Shown here in pieces: positions 52,585 to 61,853 of a stretch of 64,000 nt of DNA. A model generated the notes under the pieces. That model made no database searches and was not told the origin of the DNA. It was given only the letters and a program-made list of their open reading frames with translations. The position numbers were made by a program, and so were the translations under genes. The stretch is from Muriicola marianensis. GTDB taxonomy: Bacteria; Bacteroidota; Bacteroidia; Flavobacteriales; Flavobacteriaceae. Position 1 is the stretch's first letter. Every line of letters starts with the position of its first letter. The DNA lies in the NCBI RefSeq assembly GCF_014638095.1, contig NZ_BMFH01000001.1, forward strand, positions 1,311,227 to 1,375,226, read 5' to 3'.

Positions 52585-53100
52585 ATGCCACGTCCCAAGA
52601 ATAAAAAGGAGTTACTCGAGCTGAGTAAAAGTACATTTGGCGAACTGAACAGATTGATCGATTCACTTCCTCCCGGAGAACGAAATAAAGAGTTTACTCC
52701 AGGCACAATGAATCGAAATGTTCGGGATGTTCTGGCCCATCTGTACCATTGGCACCTGTTGTTCTTCGACTGGTATAAGGTTGGTATGGGAGGTGGCAAG
52801 GCTGCTATGCCGGCAGATGGCTACACCTGGAAAACCACCCCTGCTCTCAACAGATGGATCTGGCAGTACTATCAGAACACGGACCTGGAAGAAGTACGGA
52901 GATTATTTAACCAATCCCATAAAAAGATCTACGGCATCATTGAAAGGCATTCGGATCCTGAACTCTTTGAGAAAAAGAGGTATCTGTGGACAGGATCGAC
53001 CTCCCTTGGGTCGTATCTCGTCTCCTCTACCTCGAGTCATTACGACTGGGCCCTGAAACTCATAAAAAAAGGAATGAAATCGCAAGATTCCTTATCTTAG
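52585..53100 (+). CDS. ClbS/DfsB family four-helix-bundle protein
   Basis: The 171-residue protein has the family pattern: MPRPKNKKELLELSKSTFGEL at the N-terminus, NVRDVLAHLYHWHLLFFDWY with the His-rich helix, and a C-terminal helix with SSHYDWALKLIKK, in the DinB-like superfamily. ClbS itself protects against the DNA-damaging toxin colibactin, and DfsB relates to growth on nucleotides; here the role is unknown. It appears monocistronic. Confidence 0.82.
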   Translation: MPRPKNKKELLELSKSTFGELNRLIDSLPPGERNKEFTPGTMNRNVRDVLAHLYHWHLLFFDWYKVGMGGGKAAMPADGYTWKTTPALNRWIWQYYQNTDLEEVRRLFNQSHKKIYGIIERHSDPELFEKKRYLWTGSTSLGSYLVSSTSSHYDWALKLIKKGMKSQDSLS

Positions 53101-53170
53101 GAAGTGTGTCTGTTCAAGTCTGTCAAGAAGGCCCCTTAGGCACCATGGGGTCTCAGTAACTCAGAGTCCT

Positions 53171-54043
53171 ATGAAAGACAAATTGAAGTTTTCAAGAAGA
53201 GTCATGGTCAGAAGCAGCCTCTTCGGGCTGTTGTCTGTCCCTTTTTCCAGCATGTTGTTTGCCAGCAACCCGTCAGCCGCCGGAGAGGATATCCCACCAG
53301 ACGACCCCCTGTTTCACAGGTATCCATCCATTGATGATGCCATCGTAGCGGAGGTGGTAGGAGCCTCACATTTTAATTTCGACAGGGTGAAGGAATTGGT
53401 GTCCCAAAGGCCGGAACTGGCGAGGGCTACCTGGGACTGGGCCTTTGGCGACTGGGAAACAGCACTGGGGGCTGCCTCTCATGTCGGAAGAAGGGACATT
53501 GCAAATTTTTTAATGGCAAATGGTGCTAGGCCGGATATTTTTACTTTCGCCATGTTCGGAAAATATGAAGTCGTTAAGTCAATGATCGAATCCACCCCGG
53601 GGATCGAATCCATTGCCGGACCCCACGGGATCTCCCTGCTCAGCCATGCCAAAGCCGGACTGAGATCGAATTACGGAATCACTCTCACTGACCAAGAAAT
53701 ACAGGCATCTGAACAATTGATCGCCTATCTGGAAGAGCTGGGGACGGCCAACAGAAAGGAGAAGGACATCCCCATGAGTGCGAATGACAAGGAAAAATAT
53801 CTCGGAGATTACCGCTATGGGGATGGGGAAAACGAAGGTTTCACCGTTAGACTCAACATGAGGGAAAACCTCTCTTTGGGTAAACTGGGCAAATCTGGAG
53901 GAGCCCTCTTCCAGAAAGAGCCGAACGTCTTTACCTATAATGGGATCACCTCAGTGGAGGTACATTTTGAGGTGGAGGGCGACAAGGTCATTTCACTGAC
54001 CGTTTATGAACCCGATCTGATTTTGAAAGCTGCAAAAACGTGA
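53171..54043 (+). CDS. exported ankyrin-repeat protein
   Basis: The 290-residue protein starts with SRRVMVRSSLFGLLSVPFSS, a twin-arginine-like signal. Residues about 65-150 have ankyrin-like helix pairs (FDRVKELVSQRPELARATWDW, ETALGAASHVGRRDIANFLMANGARPDI). The C-terminal part (about 205-285) is beta-rich (YLGDYRYGDGENEGFTVRLN ... VSVEVHFEVEGDKV-like). The pairing of an ankyrin module with a beta domain is of unknown function. It follows the ClbS-like gene at 70 bp but may be separate. Confidence 0.7.
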   Translation: MKDKLKFSRRVMVRSSLFGLLSVPFSSMLFASNPSAAGEDIPPDDPLFHRYPSIDDAIVAEVVGASHFNFDRVKELVSQRPELARATWDWAFGDWETALGAASHVGRRDIANFLMANGARPDIFTFAMFGKYEVVKSMIESTPGIESIAGPHGISLLSHAKAGLRSNYGITLTDQEIQASEQLIAYLEELGTANRKEKDIPMSANDKEKYLGDYRYGDGENEGFTVRLNMRENLSLGKLGKSGGALFQKEPNVFTYNGITSVEVHFEVEGDKVISLTVYEPDLILKAAKT

Positions 54044-54195
54044 GCCATTTCTCAATGGTATATCATTAAAATCAGTCCTTAATACTTCATTATTAGGAGC
54101 ATTTAGTCTAACAGACAACTATTTATTTCAGAAGATCAGATCTTTATAAGGACGTAAGAGTACACTTACCTAAGAGTTCCAAAATAAGGATCATG

Positions 54196-54222
54196 ACCTT
54201 TACTTGTAAAGGTTTATTTTGA
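54196..54222 (+). terminator. possible terminator after the ankyrin gene
   Basis: ACCTTTAC and GTAAAGGT form an 8-bp stem with a 2-nt centre, followed by TTATTTTG. The rest of 54044-54271 is AT-rich with nothing recognisable. Confidence 0.4.
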
Positions 54223-54271
54223 ATGTATGCGGAGGGCATCTCCTGGCAAAAAAATTTATTTTTAAAACCGG

Positions 54272-54853
54272 TCAGGCTCTTTTGTAGTGATAATAAACTT
54301 GCGTGGGTCCCCATAGGGAGTTCGGAAATGCCCAGTCGTATTTAAGGATCAACTCCGTTGCGGAAAGGTTGACCAGGAATATGTTGTCGTATACATAGAT
54401 CTTTAAGCGATCAGAATCAATAAACTCGTATGTGTCGATCTCAGAGTAAAGGATACAGTCTTCGGTATTATTGTAATAACTGTTTTCAAAGACTACACCA
54501 TCGCTATTGAATTGAAGAAAACTCTCACCGCAATCTTTATGATCATAGTCCTCATATCGGTAGTAGACTATATTTCCATCGTTCGCCTCATCTATTCCCA
54601 GTTTCGTGATTTGCCATTTACCAATCAGCAAATTCGCTGAAGAACTCTCCACAGGCATTTCCATGTAAGTGTTGGAACTTCCCTCCCCATCCAGAAACCC
54701 AAAATAAGGTATTGTGCCCGAACTTATTTTACCCGGATCGACCAGCATATCAGGATTCAATGGGGTTTGAGAATCAGTGGATGAGTCTTTTGAACAGGAT
54801 TCCATAGCGATAAAAAACAATAACGCTACAGGCATTGCAACTTTGTTTTTCAT
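54272..54853 (-). CDS. lipocalin-like lipoprotein, unknown function
   Basis: The 193-residue protein has a lipoprotein signal ending FFIAMESC (Cys19). The mature part contains NLLIGKWQITKLGIDEANDG, a lipocalin-like start, and beta-rich sequence with two further cysteines (DHKDCGESFLQFNSDGVVFEN, NTEDCILYSEIDTYEF) that may be disulfide-bonded. It resembles the lipoprotein at 16.6 kb in layout but not in detail. Function unknown. It is convergent with the ankyrin gene and divergent from the cation-transporter-like gene. Confidence 0.7.
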   Translation of the reverse strand: MKNKVAMPVALLFFIAMESCSKDSSTDSQTPLNPDMLVDPGKISSGTIPYFGFLDGEGSSNTYMEMPVESSSANLLIGKWQITKLGIDEANDGNIVYYRYEDYDHKDCGESFLQFNSDGVVFENSYYNNTEDCILYSEIDTYEFIDSDRLKIYVYDNIFLVNLSATELILKYDWAFPNSLWGPTQVYYHYKRA

Positions 54854-55058
54854 ACGTGTATTCGATTAGATTTCCTTTACTAAATGTAGTTCAAATTCCA
54901 ATCCAATTTTGGATTTCTAAAGAAATATTTTATTGATTTAAATAGGTCCAAAAATTCCTTTCAGGGCTTCGATTTCCACATTGAAAATATTTTACATGTA
55001 ATCATTACATCTTATCCTTTTTTACAAGATATTTATCTTGGTATCAGTAATTCAATTA

Positions 55059-55703
55059 ATGGAACAACCCAGATTCAACGAATTAAAAGTGCTTTACCAA
55101 ACAGCCTTTGGCCTCGCCATCTTCACTATTATCTATAACATAGCCGAAGGCCTGATCTCCACCTACCTGGGCTTTGAGGACGAGAGCCTGGCACTCTTTG
55201 GATTTGGGACCGACAGTTTCATCGAAGTGATCTCAGGCCTCGGGATTGCCCATATGGTCGTCCGGATCAGAAAAAACCCTGACAGCAGTCGGGACCCATT
55301 TGAAAGGACCGCACTGAAGATCACAGGAGTTGCCTTTTACCTTTTAACAGCAGGTCTGGTAGTCACCTCTATCTTCAATATCTGGACGGGACATAATCCC
55401 ATTACAACCTTTTGGGGCGTGGTGATCTCCCTGATCTCCATCCTGGTGATGTGGATTTTGGTGGCCTGGAAAAGGAAGGTTGGAAACCGGCTGGATTCAG
55501 CTCCCATCCTGGCGGATGCCAACTGTACCATGGTTTGTATCTACATGTCCGTCATCCTGCTGATCAGCAGTGGGATCTATGAACTTTTCGAAATAGGGTA
55601 TGTTGACAGCATTGGTACCCTTGGTCTCGCCTATTTTTCTTTTAAGGAAGGAAGGGAATGTTTTGAGAAAGCGCATTCAGACATCCACTGCAGTTGTGAC
55701 TAA
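55059..55703 (+). CDS. cation-transporter-like membrane protein
   Basis: From ATG 55059 the product is 214 residues; a TTG 21 bp upstream is less likely. It has about five hydrophobic helices. LALFGFGTDSFIEVISGLGIAHMVV recalls the helix of cation diffusion facilitators that carries metal-binding Asp/His residues, and DSAPILADANCTMVCIYMSVILL recalls the second conserved helix. The C-terminal tail ends HSDIHCSCD, a possible metal-binding His/Cys cluster. It lacks the usual CDF C-terminal domain. The substrate is unknown. Confidence 0.7.
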   Translation: MEQPRFNELKVLYQTAFGLAIFTIIYNIAEGLISTYLGFEDESLALFGFGTDSFIEVISGLGIAHMVVRIRKNPDSSRDPFERTALKITGVAFYLLTAGLVVTSIFNIWTGHNPITTFWGVVISLISILVMWILVAWKRKVGNRLDSAPILADANCTMVCIYMSVILLISSGIYELFEIGYVDSIGTLGLAYFSFKEGRECFEKAHSDIHCSCD

Positions 55704-55886
55704 AACCACTGCCCCCCTTTAATTACTGTTAGGCCCAATCCTCTGATAGCCTGGTTCCCTGAAGGCTATTTCTACTTCCCCCGTGCACATAAATCTGTTA
55801 ACAAAACTTTAACACTTCAAACTGAACCTCCCTACTATCACTGCGTAGGTAAGGTGAAACTTTTTCAAACTAAAAACATATTCAAC

Positions 55887-56579
55887 ATGAAAAAAACAAG
55901 AAAATTACTAGTGGGGCTTGGGGTATTGGCTGTTGCCGGCCTGGTACTGATAGCTGCCGACCACATTGACGCCCCTTCCTCGGCGGGCACCTCGGCTGAT
56001 ATAGCCGACTTCTTTGCCTTTGAACCTTCGGAGGGTTCAGACAACACCGTGTTTGTCGTAGACGTTCAATCAAACGTCCTTCCGGATCTCGCATATGGCA
56101 CCTTTGACGAGGACGTACTAACCGAGATCAATGTCGATCTCGATGGAGACCTTGTCGAGGATGTGGTCATACAGGCCATCCCCAGAAATGGCAGGATGTA
56201 CTTCTTCGGACCTGCTGCACCCAGCCAAACAGGCTTAACCGGAACAGTCCTGGTCGATGCTCCCCTGGGAGATGTAGAGATCTCTGGTACAACTGCTATT
56301 GTCGAGACAACATCTGAAGGAGTTTCCCTCTTTGCAGGACCCCGTCAGGATCCTTTCTTTTTCGACTTTTTTCAATTCAATGCGGTCATCAATCCGGATG
56401 TGAATTCGGCCCCCAGAGGTTTTTCAACCCCGGAAGAAGCAGAAGATACCTTTGACGGCGCCAATACGATGTCTATCGTAGTGGAGATACCCAATAGTCT
56501 TCTGGGCAGTCCGACAGCAACCAATGCCTTAGGACTTACGGTTTATAAAACATGGGTAACCACTAACAGAAAACAATAA
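55887..56579 (+). CDS. DUF4331-type protein, N-terminal part
   Basis: From ATG 55887 the product is 230 residues; a GTG 33 bp upstream is rejected because MKKTRKLLVGLGVLAVAGLVL is a clean signal. It carries the DUF4331 N-terminal motif ADHIDAPSSAGTSADIADFFAFEPSEG, with conserved Asp and His that could bind metal, and beta-rich sequence NTVFVVDVQSNVLPDLAYG. It ends at LGLTVYKTWVTTNRKQ, which is about the middle of a standard DUF4331 protein. The rest of the family domain is found in the next gene. First gene of a cluster with a second DUF4331 gene, a TPR lipoprotein and a TonB receptor. Confidence 0.8.
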   Translation: MKKTRKLLVGLGVLAVAGLVLIAADHIDAPSSAGTSADIADFFAFEPSEGSDNTVFVVDVQSNVLPDLAYGTFDEDVLTEINVDLDGDLVEDVVIQAIPRNGRMYFFGPAAPSQTGLTGTVLVDAPLGDVEISGTTAIVETTSEGVSLFAGPRQDPFFFDFFQFNAVINPDVNSAPRGFSTPEEAEDTFDGANTMSIVVEIPNSLLGSPTATNALGLTVYKTWVTTNRKQ

Positions 56580-56602
56580 TCAAACTGAAAAAGAAAGTAA
56601 AG

Positions 56603-57379
56603 ATGAAAACAAGTAAAATAGTATTAAATGTAATATCAGTTGTTACCCTGGCCTTTCTGGTCTCATGTAGCAACGATGATGCCGATATTGTGATGGAGCC
56701 AATGGCCACATGCAGTGACGGGATCATGAATGGAGACGAAACAGGAACGGATTGCGGCGGTTCCTGCAACCCCTGCGACACCATGTCCATGGACCCCGAC
56801 TTCAGTGGCACATATGCCCAGGTTGATTTTATGGGCCGTCCCGGGATCAATACCGTTCTCAGCTTTGATATGGATGGCGAGCCCAGTGTAAAAGATGTTC
56901 ACAACAATTCCATCCCATCGGAGATGACAGCGACTTTCCAGGCAGGTTTTCAGGCGAGGCTGGAGCAATATCACGATGTCTATGCGATGAAATTGGGCCT
57001 GGACCCGGCTGATGTGAACTATGAGCCCAATATCCTCGGACTTGATGCGGCCACCCTTACAACCGTTCTGGCAACTGATGTGCTGGAAGTGGCTCCGGAT
57101 CTCCCAACTACGTATTTTGATCCGGGAACCGACGCTGACAATGACGGAAGGATCCTTGTTCCAGACGGGGATGAAGTGGCCCTGACCGGAAGAAGACTTA
57201 CCGATGATATTATCGATGTTTCCCTGATCCTTCTCTTTGGAGGAGCAGAGGGAGACCGGTTCAGCGGACAGGACCTGGACAATGATGGAATGGCAGATCT
57301 GCCACGCCTCACTTCTGATGGTGTAAGCCTAACCGCTGACATCTCGGCCCAGTTCCCCTACGTGGGCAATCCTGAATAA
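56603..57379 (+). CDS. DUF4331-type lipoprotein, C-terminal part
   Basis: The 258-residue protein has a lipoprotein signal ending FLVSC (Cys22). A disulfide-type motif CSDGIMNGDETGTDCGGSC follows (with a last CNPC pair), as found on many secreted Bacteroidota proteins. It then continues with the second half of DUF4331: VDFMGRPGINTVLSFDMDGE, DVHNNSIPSEMTATFQ and GRRLTDDIIDVSLILLFGG. It sits 23 bp after the gene carrying the first half, and the two together look like one family member split in two. Likely surface-exposed or periplasmic. Function unknown. Confidence 0.8.
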   Translation: MKTSKIVLNVISVVTLAFLVSCSNDDADIVMEPMATCSDGIMNGDETGTDCGGSCNPCDTMSMDPDFSGTYAQVDFMGRPGINTVLSFDMDGEPSVKDVHNNSIPSEMTATFQAGFQARLEQYHDVYAMKLGLDPADVNYEPNILGLDAATLTTVLATDVLEVAPDLPTTYFDPGTDADNDGRILVPDGDEVALTGRRLTDDIIDVSLILLFGGAEGDRFSGQDLDNDGMADLPRLTSDGVSLTADISAQFPYVGNPE

Positions 57380-57400
57380 AAAGGAGCTATGAAATGAAAT

Positions 57401-57422
57401 AGGAGAGGGTTATCCCTCTCCT
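57401..57422 (+). promoter_or_regulatory. intergenic hairpin within the DUF4331 cluster
   Basis: AGGAGAGGG and CCCTCTCCT form a perfect 9-bp stem with a TTAT loop, in the 79-bp gap between the second DUF4331 gene and the TPR lipoprotein gene. No T-run follows, so a role in mRNA stability or partial termination is possible. Confidence 0.5.
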
Positions 57423-57458
57423 ACTTCTAAAATCTCATTAATCCACTAATCCACAACC

Positions 57459-58742
57459 ATGAAACCTTATATCTTACTCATTATTCTTCTGGCGGTGATC
57501 TCATGCCAGACAGAGACTGAATTTTCCAGTAAATCTTCAGACTACGAGAAGTTCTTGTCATCGGAAAGTCCAAAGGTTACTTCCAAATATTTTGAGCTTT
57601 GGAACTCGAAAATTAAAGCCGACAGTCTTCAACTCCTTAGCCTGGGGAACGTAGCCAGTGAATACGCGCGATTCTTTTCAGAAAACGGAAATATCAATTA
57701 CCTGAAGAAGGCCGAAAAAGCACTGACAAAGGCCGTGGAGATCGCAGCGGTCAACCGATCGGGATACATGAGAGCCTTGTCCAGAAACTACATCTCTCAG
57801 CACCGTTTTAAAGAGGCCCTGACTCTTGCAGAATCTGCCAGAGATCTGGGAAGCGGGATCAGAGAATCACAGAGTCTGCTCTTCGATATTCACATGGAAT
57901 TGGGAAACTACCGGTTGGCAGAAAGATACCTGGACAGCATCAGGAACATCTCGGACTTCGGATACCTGATCCGTGCGGCTAAATGGAATGACCATAAAGG
58001 CGATCTCGATACCACCATCATGCTGATGGAAAAGGCCATGCAAAAGGCAGAATCTGCAAACAACAGAACCTTGAAGATATGGTCCTACTCCAACATTGCA
58101 GATTACTATGGGCACGCAGGTCGAATAGCCGACTCCTACCGGTATTATCTGAAAACCCTGGAATTGGATCCCGGCAACGCCTATGCAAAAAAAGGCATTG
58201 CATGGATCGTTTTTTCTCATGAAAAAAACGGGATGGAAGCGCTGAGGATCCTCAATGCCATAGAACGTACTTACGCCTCACCGGATCACTATCTGCTGAA
58301 ATATGAGATTGCTCAATACTCAGGATTGGAAGAAGAGGCTGCACTGTACCTGGACCAGTACTACAACCTCGTACAGAACAAGGCTTACGGAAGTATGTAT
58401 ACCAGCCATCAGGTTCAATTCTATATCGATGAGACCACAAACTATCAAAAGGCACTAGAGCTTGCCATGCAAGAGGTAAACAACAGGGCTACTCCTGAAA
58501 CGTACAGCCTCCTGGCCTACGCCTACTTCAATAAAGGAGAGCTGCAAAAGGCCATGGAGATCGTCCGAGAGCACGTGGATGGTAAAACGTATGAACCGGC
58601 AGTTCAATTGCGTCTCTATGAGATGTACAGGACCATTGGCGAGAAGGATCGATCTGTTGAACTGGAAAAGGCGATTGTGGAAGCCCGGTATGAACTGGGT
58701 CCCTCAGCGATAACCAAAATAGAATCCCTCGCGAGGCTATAA
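57459..58742 (+). CDS. TPR-repeat lipoprotein
   Basis: The 427-residue protein has a lipoprotein signal ending LAVISC (Cys16) and at least six helical repeats of TPR type, for example KKAEKALTKAVEIAAV, SYRYYLKTLELDPGNAYAKKGIAW and ALELAMQEVNNRATPETYSLLAYAYFNKGE. The family acts as a protein-interaction scaffold. Its position between the DUF4331 pair and the TonB-dependent receptor suggests it helps assemble or regulate an outer-membrane complex. Function unknown. Confidence 0.82.
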   Translation: MKPYILLIILLAVISCQTETEFSSKSSDYEKFLSSESPKVTSKYFELWNSKIKADSLQLLSLGNVASEYARFFSENGNINYLKKAEKALTKAVEIAAVNRSGYMRALSRNYISQHRFKEALTLAESARDLGSGIRESQSLLFDIHMELGNYRLAERYLDSIRNISDFGYLIRAAKWNDHKGDLDTTIMLMEKAMQKAESANNRTLKIWSYSNIADYYGHAGRIADSYRYYLKTLELDPGNAYAKKGIAWIVFSHEKNGMEALRILNAIERTYASPDHYLLKYEIAQYSGLEEEAALYLDQYYNLVQNKAYGSMYTSHQVQFYIDETTNYQKALELAMQEVNNRATPETYSLLAYAYFNKGELQKAMEIVREHVDGKTYEPAVQLRLYEMYRTIGEKDRSVELEKAIVEARYELGPSAITKIESLARL

Positions 58743-58785
58743 GCAGACTACTCCAACTCCAGTCTATTTTATAAAACCTTTCATC

Positions 58786-61014
58786 ATGAGAACCATTCTC
58801 ATCACCTTTTGTCTTTCACTGCTTGCGACAAATGTCGCCGGGCAACAGATATCAGGTACACTGGTCAGTAGCGAGAATACTCCTCTGGAAGGAGCTTATG
58901 TGTTAAATCAGAATTCGAACACTCACGCACACACCAATGAGAATGGTTACTTTACTATAAGGGATACACGGGCAGGAGACACTCTGAAATTAGGAGCTTT
59001 GGGATACCAAAAACTCGTGTTGCCCTTGAGTGAGGAGCAGATCTCGGAGGGTCTCACCGTTGTCCTGGAAGAGGCTGCACTTCAATTGAGCGAGGTGGTC
59101 ATCCAACCCGAGATCAATGCTCTGTCAGTCCTGGCTGAGGTCGACCTGAAGGTACAACCCGTGAGTTCCTCCCAGGAAATTCTGCAAAAGGTGCCCGGTC
59201 TGTTTATAGGTCAGCATGCCGGAGGCGGCAAGGCAGAACAACTTTTCTTGAGGGGTTTCGATATAGATCACGGAACCGATATTGCCCTCAGTGTAGACAA
59301 CATGCCGGTGAACATGGTTTCCCATGCGCATGGTCAGGGGTATTCCGATCTTCACTTCGTCATCCCGGAAACACTGGAAAACATAGATTTCGACAAAGGT
59401 CCGTACCATGCAGACAAAGGCAATTTTGCCACTGCGGGCTATGTGGATTTCAGGACCAGGGATCGACTTACCAAGAATTCGTTGCAGGTAGAATACGGGG
59501 ACTTTGGATGGAACAGGAACCTGGGTCTGTTCAACATTTTAGATGAGGGACAACAGAGCGCTTATGTTGCTACTGAATTTCTTCAGTTTGACGGTCCATT
59601 CGAGAGCAGCCAGGATTTCTCCAGGATCAATTTATTTGGTAAATACACCCTTTCTTCAGACCGGGATTCCCGTTTCTCGGCTACTATCTCTTACTTCACC
59701 AGCAGCTGGGACGCTTCGGGGCAGATCCCTCAAAGAGCTGTTGATCGAGGGCTCATCAGCAGGTTCGGCGCCATAGACGATACAGAAGGGGGTACTACCT
59801 CGAGAGCCAACCTCAACCTGGAATATGTCAAGGCAGCCGAAGATGGAAGTATTTTCAAGGCTAATGCTTTTTGGAGCCGATACGACTTCGAACTTTATTC
59901 GAATTTCACCTTCTTCCTCGAAGATCCGGAAAATGGCGATCAGATCGCTCAGCGGGAGTCACGGGACGTATTTGGCTTGAATTCGTCCTGGAATAAGGAC
60001 TTCAATCTTGGCAATACTGATATTGAATTGAGAATAGGTTCAGGCTTCAGGAAAGACCTCATCCAAAACAATGAGCTTTCCAGAACCGCTAACCGGAGGG
60101 AGATCCTCGAACGTTTGCAATTGGGGGATGTGAAGGAATCGAACCTGTATGGTTATGCAGATGCACGAGTAAGGTGGCAACGTTTTACACTGCTCTCGGG
60201 ACTTCGCCTCGATCACTTCGAATTCGGCTATGTAGATGCATTGAGCAATGTGTATGAGAACCAGCGCGAGGTCAAAACTATTGTTTCTCCCAAATTGAGT
60301 TTACTCTATAACCCTAGTAATAACTGGCAGCTGTTTTTAAAATCGGGTATCGGATTCCATTCCAATGATTCACGGGTCGTACTTCGGGAAAATACGGATG
60401 AAATACTGCCAAAAGCATATGGTATAGACGCCGGGACGATTTTTCGCTCGGGATCCCAATGGGTGTTCAATGCAGCCCTCTGGTATCTCTATCTGGAACA
60501 GGAATTTGTCTATGTTGGGGATGCCGGAATCGTAGAACCCAGCGGGCGTTCTGAACGCCGGGGAATAGATCTCGGGCTGAGGTATCAGATCAGCGACTGG
60601 TTGTATTTTAATTCGGACCTTACCTATTCAGACGCCCGAAGCCTGGATGATGAAGATGGAAATGATCACATTCCCCTGGCACCAAAAATTACTCTTGCAG
60701 GAGGATTATCTGCCAGCGGTCTTCGCAAATGGTCAGGAGGCATCAGATATCGCTTTCTCAGTGACCGGCCTGCTAATGAAGATAATTCCATCGTAGCAGA
60801 AGGGTATTTGGTCTTCGATGCCAATTTAAATTACGAACTTCTACCTGATCTCACTCTGGGGATCTCCGTTCAAAACCTGTTCAACACTGATTGGAATGAG
60901 ACCCAATTCGCAACTACTTCGCGCCTGCGGGAAGAAGCCCAGCCTGTTGAAGAGATCCATTTTACGCCCGGGGCTCCTTTCTATTTACAGGGAAGGATCC
61001 GATACACCTTCTAG
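58786..61014 (+). CDS. TonB-dependent outer-membrane receptor
   Basis: The 742-residue protein has a signal peptide (ending NVAGQQ), an N-terminal carboxypeptidase-regulatory-like domain (ISGTLVSSENTPLEGAYVLNQN), a plug domain (LQKVPGLFIGQHAGG, LFLRGFDIDHGTDIALSVDNMPVN, VSHAHGQGYSDLHFVIPE) and a barrel ending in the typical FYLQGRIRYTF. The plug is rich in His around the DHGTD and SHAHGQGYSD segments, which might point to a metal or haem-related substrate; this is speculation. It is the last gene of the DUF4331 cluster, convergent with the anti-sigma gene. Confidence 0.9.
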   Translation: MRTILITFCLSLLATNVAGQQISGTLVSSENTPLEGAYVLNQNSNTHAHTNENGYFTIRDTRAGDTLKLGALGYQKLVLPLSEEQISEGLTVVLEEAALQLSEVVIQPEINALSVLAEVDLKVQPVSSSQEILQKVPGLFIGQHAGGGKAEQLFLRGFDIDHGTDIALSVDNMPVNMVSHAHGQGYSDLHFVIPETLENIDFDKGPYHADKGNFATAGYVDFRTRDRLTKNSLQVEYGDFGWNRNLGLFNILDEGQQSAYVATEFLQFDGPFESSQDFSRINLFGKYTLSSDRDSRFSATISYFTSSWDASGQIPQRAVDRGLISRFGAIDDTEGGTTSRANLNLEYVKAAEDGSIFKANAFWSRYDFELYSNFTFFLEDPENGDQIAQRESRDVFGLNSSWNKDFNLGNTDIELRIGSGFRKDLIQNNELSRTANRREILERLQLGDVKESNLYGYADARVRWQRFTLLSGLRLDHFEFGYVDALSNVYENQREVKTIVSPKLSLLYNPSNNWQLFLKSGIGFHSNDSRVVLRENTDEILPKAYGIDAGTIFRSGSQWVFNAALWYLYLEQEFVYVGDAGIVEPSGRSERRGIDLGLRYQISDWLYFNSDLTYSDARSLDDEDGNDHIPLAPKITLAGGLSASGLRKWSGGIRYRFLSDRPANEDNSIVAEGYLVFDANLNYELLPDLTLGISVQNLFNTDWNETQFATTSRLREEAQPVEEIHFTPGAPFYLQGRIRYTF

Positions 61015-61055
61015 GAAATCGGTACGAAAATCTCTTATTCTTTATAGGACTGTGA

Positions 61056-61853
61056 CTAGGAGGATACCTTCCCGAGGACATAGAGTTGTTCCAAAGTCGG
61101 GAATTCACTACCTCCTTCAGGCTCCAGAGTGATCCCAAAGGCCTGGGAGTCATTTGGATTGCTCAGAGCAAAAATTCCGTTGTCATCATTGGCAAAATCT
61201 TCCAGGAGTCCCACGCTGGTAGGGCTAAGTGGATCCAGTTTTAGCGACCACACCTGGTAGGTCATGCCTTCCGGTGGTTCAGGCAGCCCTTTGGCATCGA
61301 TAAACAATTGGGATTCTTCCTTATTCCAATACGCCTTTGCGTAAGATTCCGGCGAGACTGTTTGCCCCCCGAGGGCCACGACTACCACATTTTTATCCCG
61401 AATGGTGTTGAGGAGTCTTTCTGAGTTTTCCAGAGAGTTTTCTGCTTCCGCAATCTGCTCTTCCATCATGAGGATCTCAGTTTCAGCCCCTTTTACTCGA
61501 TCACTTAGTTCGCGGTTTTGAAAGTACAGATAAGTGGTCCCGATAGCCAGGAGGAAGGAGGCTGCCCATCCCAGATACTCCCTTCTTAAAATTCGGGAAC
61601 CGCCTATGGACCTGACATTGTTGTCATCCCCTTCAGACAAGGATTGGGATATCTTGTCGAAAGAAGGTTTGAATCCCGGTGCCGCTTCCCTGCTCAAAGC
61701 GAGGATGGCCTTTTCGATCTCGATGATCTCGGCCTTTATCTCCGGATATTCTTGAGCATACCTGGCAACTTCCAGATTTTGCTCTTCTGAAAGTTGTCCT
61801 GCAACGTAGAGTTCCAGAATACCAGATTCTATGTAAGCCTTAACGTCTATCAT
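61056..61853 (-). CDS. anti-sigma factor, RskA type
   Basis: The 265-residue protein has an N-terminal cytosolic zinc-less anti-sigma region (about 1-85: YIESGILELYVAGQLSEEQNLEVARY), one membrane helix (about 95-112: WAASFLLAIGTTYLYF) and a periplasmic RskA-like domain that includes VVALGGQTVSPESYAKAYWNKEE and MTYQVWSLKLDPLSPTSVG. It would hold the adjacent ECF sigma factor inactive until a periplasmic or envelope signal. It overlaps the sigma gene by four bases (coupled translation) and is convergent with the TonB receptor. Confidence 0.88.
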   Translation of the reverse strand: MIDVKAYIESGILELYVAGQLSEEQNLEVARYAQEYPEIKAEIIEIEKAILALSREAAPGFKPSFDKISQSLSEGDDNNVRSIGGSRILRREYLGWAASFLLAIGTTYLYFQNRELSDRVKGAETEILMMEEQIAEAENSLENSERLLNTIRDKNVVVVALGGQTVSPESYAKAYWNKEESQLFIDAKGLPEPPEGMTYQVWSLKLDPLSPTSVGLLEDFANDDNGIFALSNPNDSQAFGITLEPEGGSEFPTLEQLYVLGKVSS

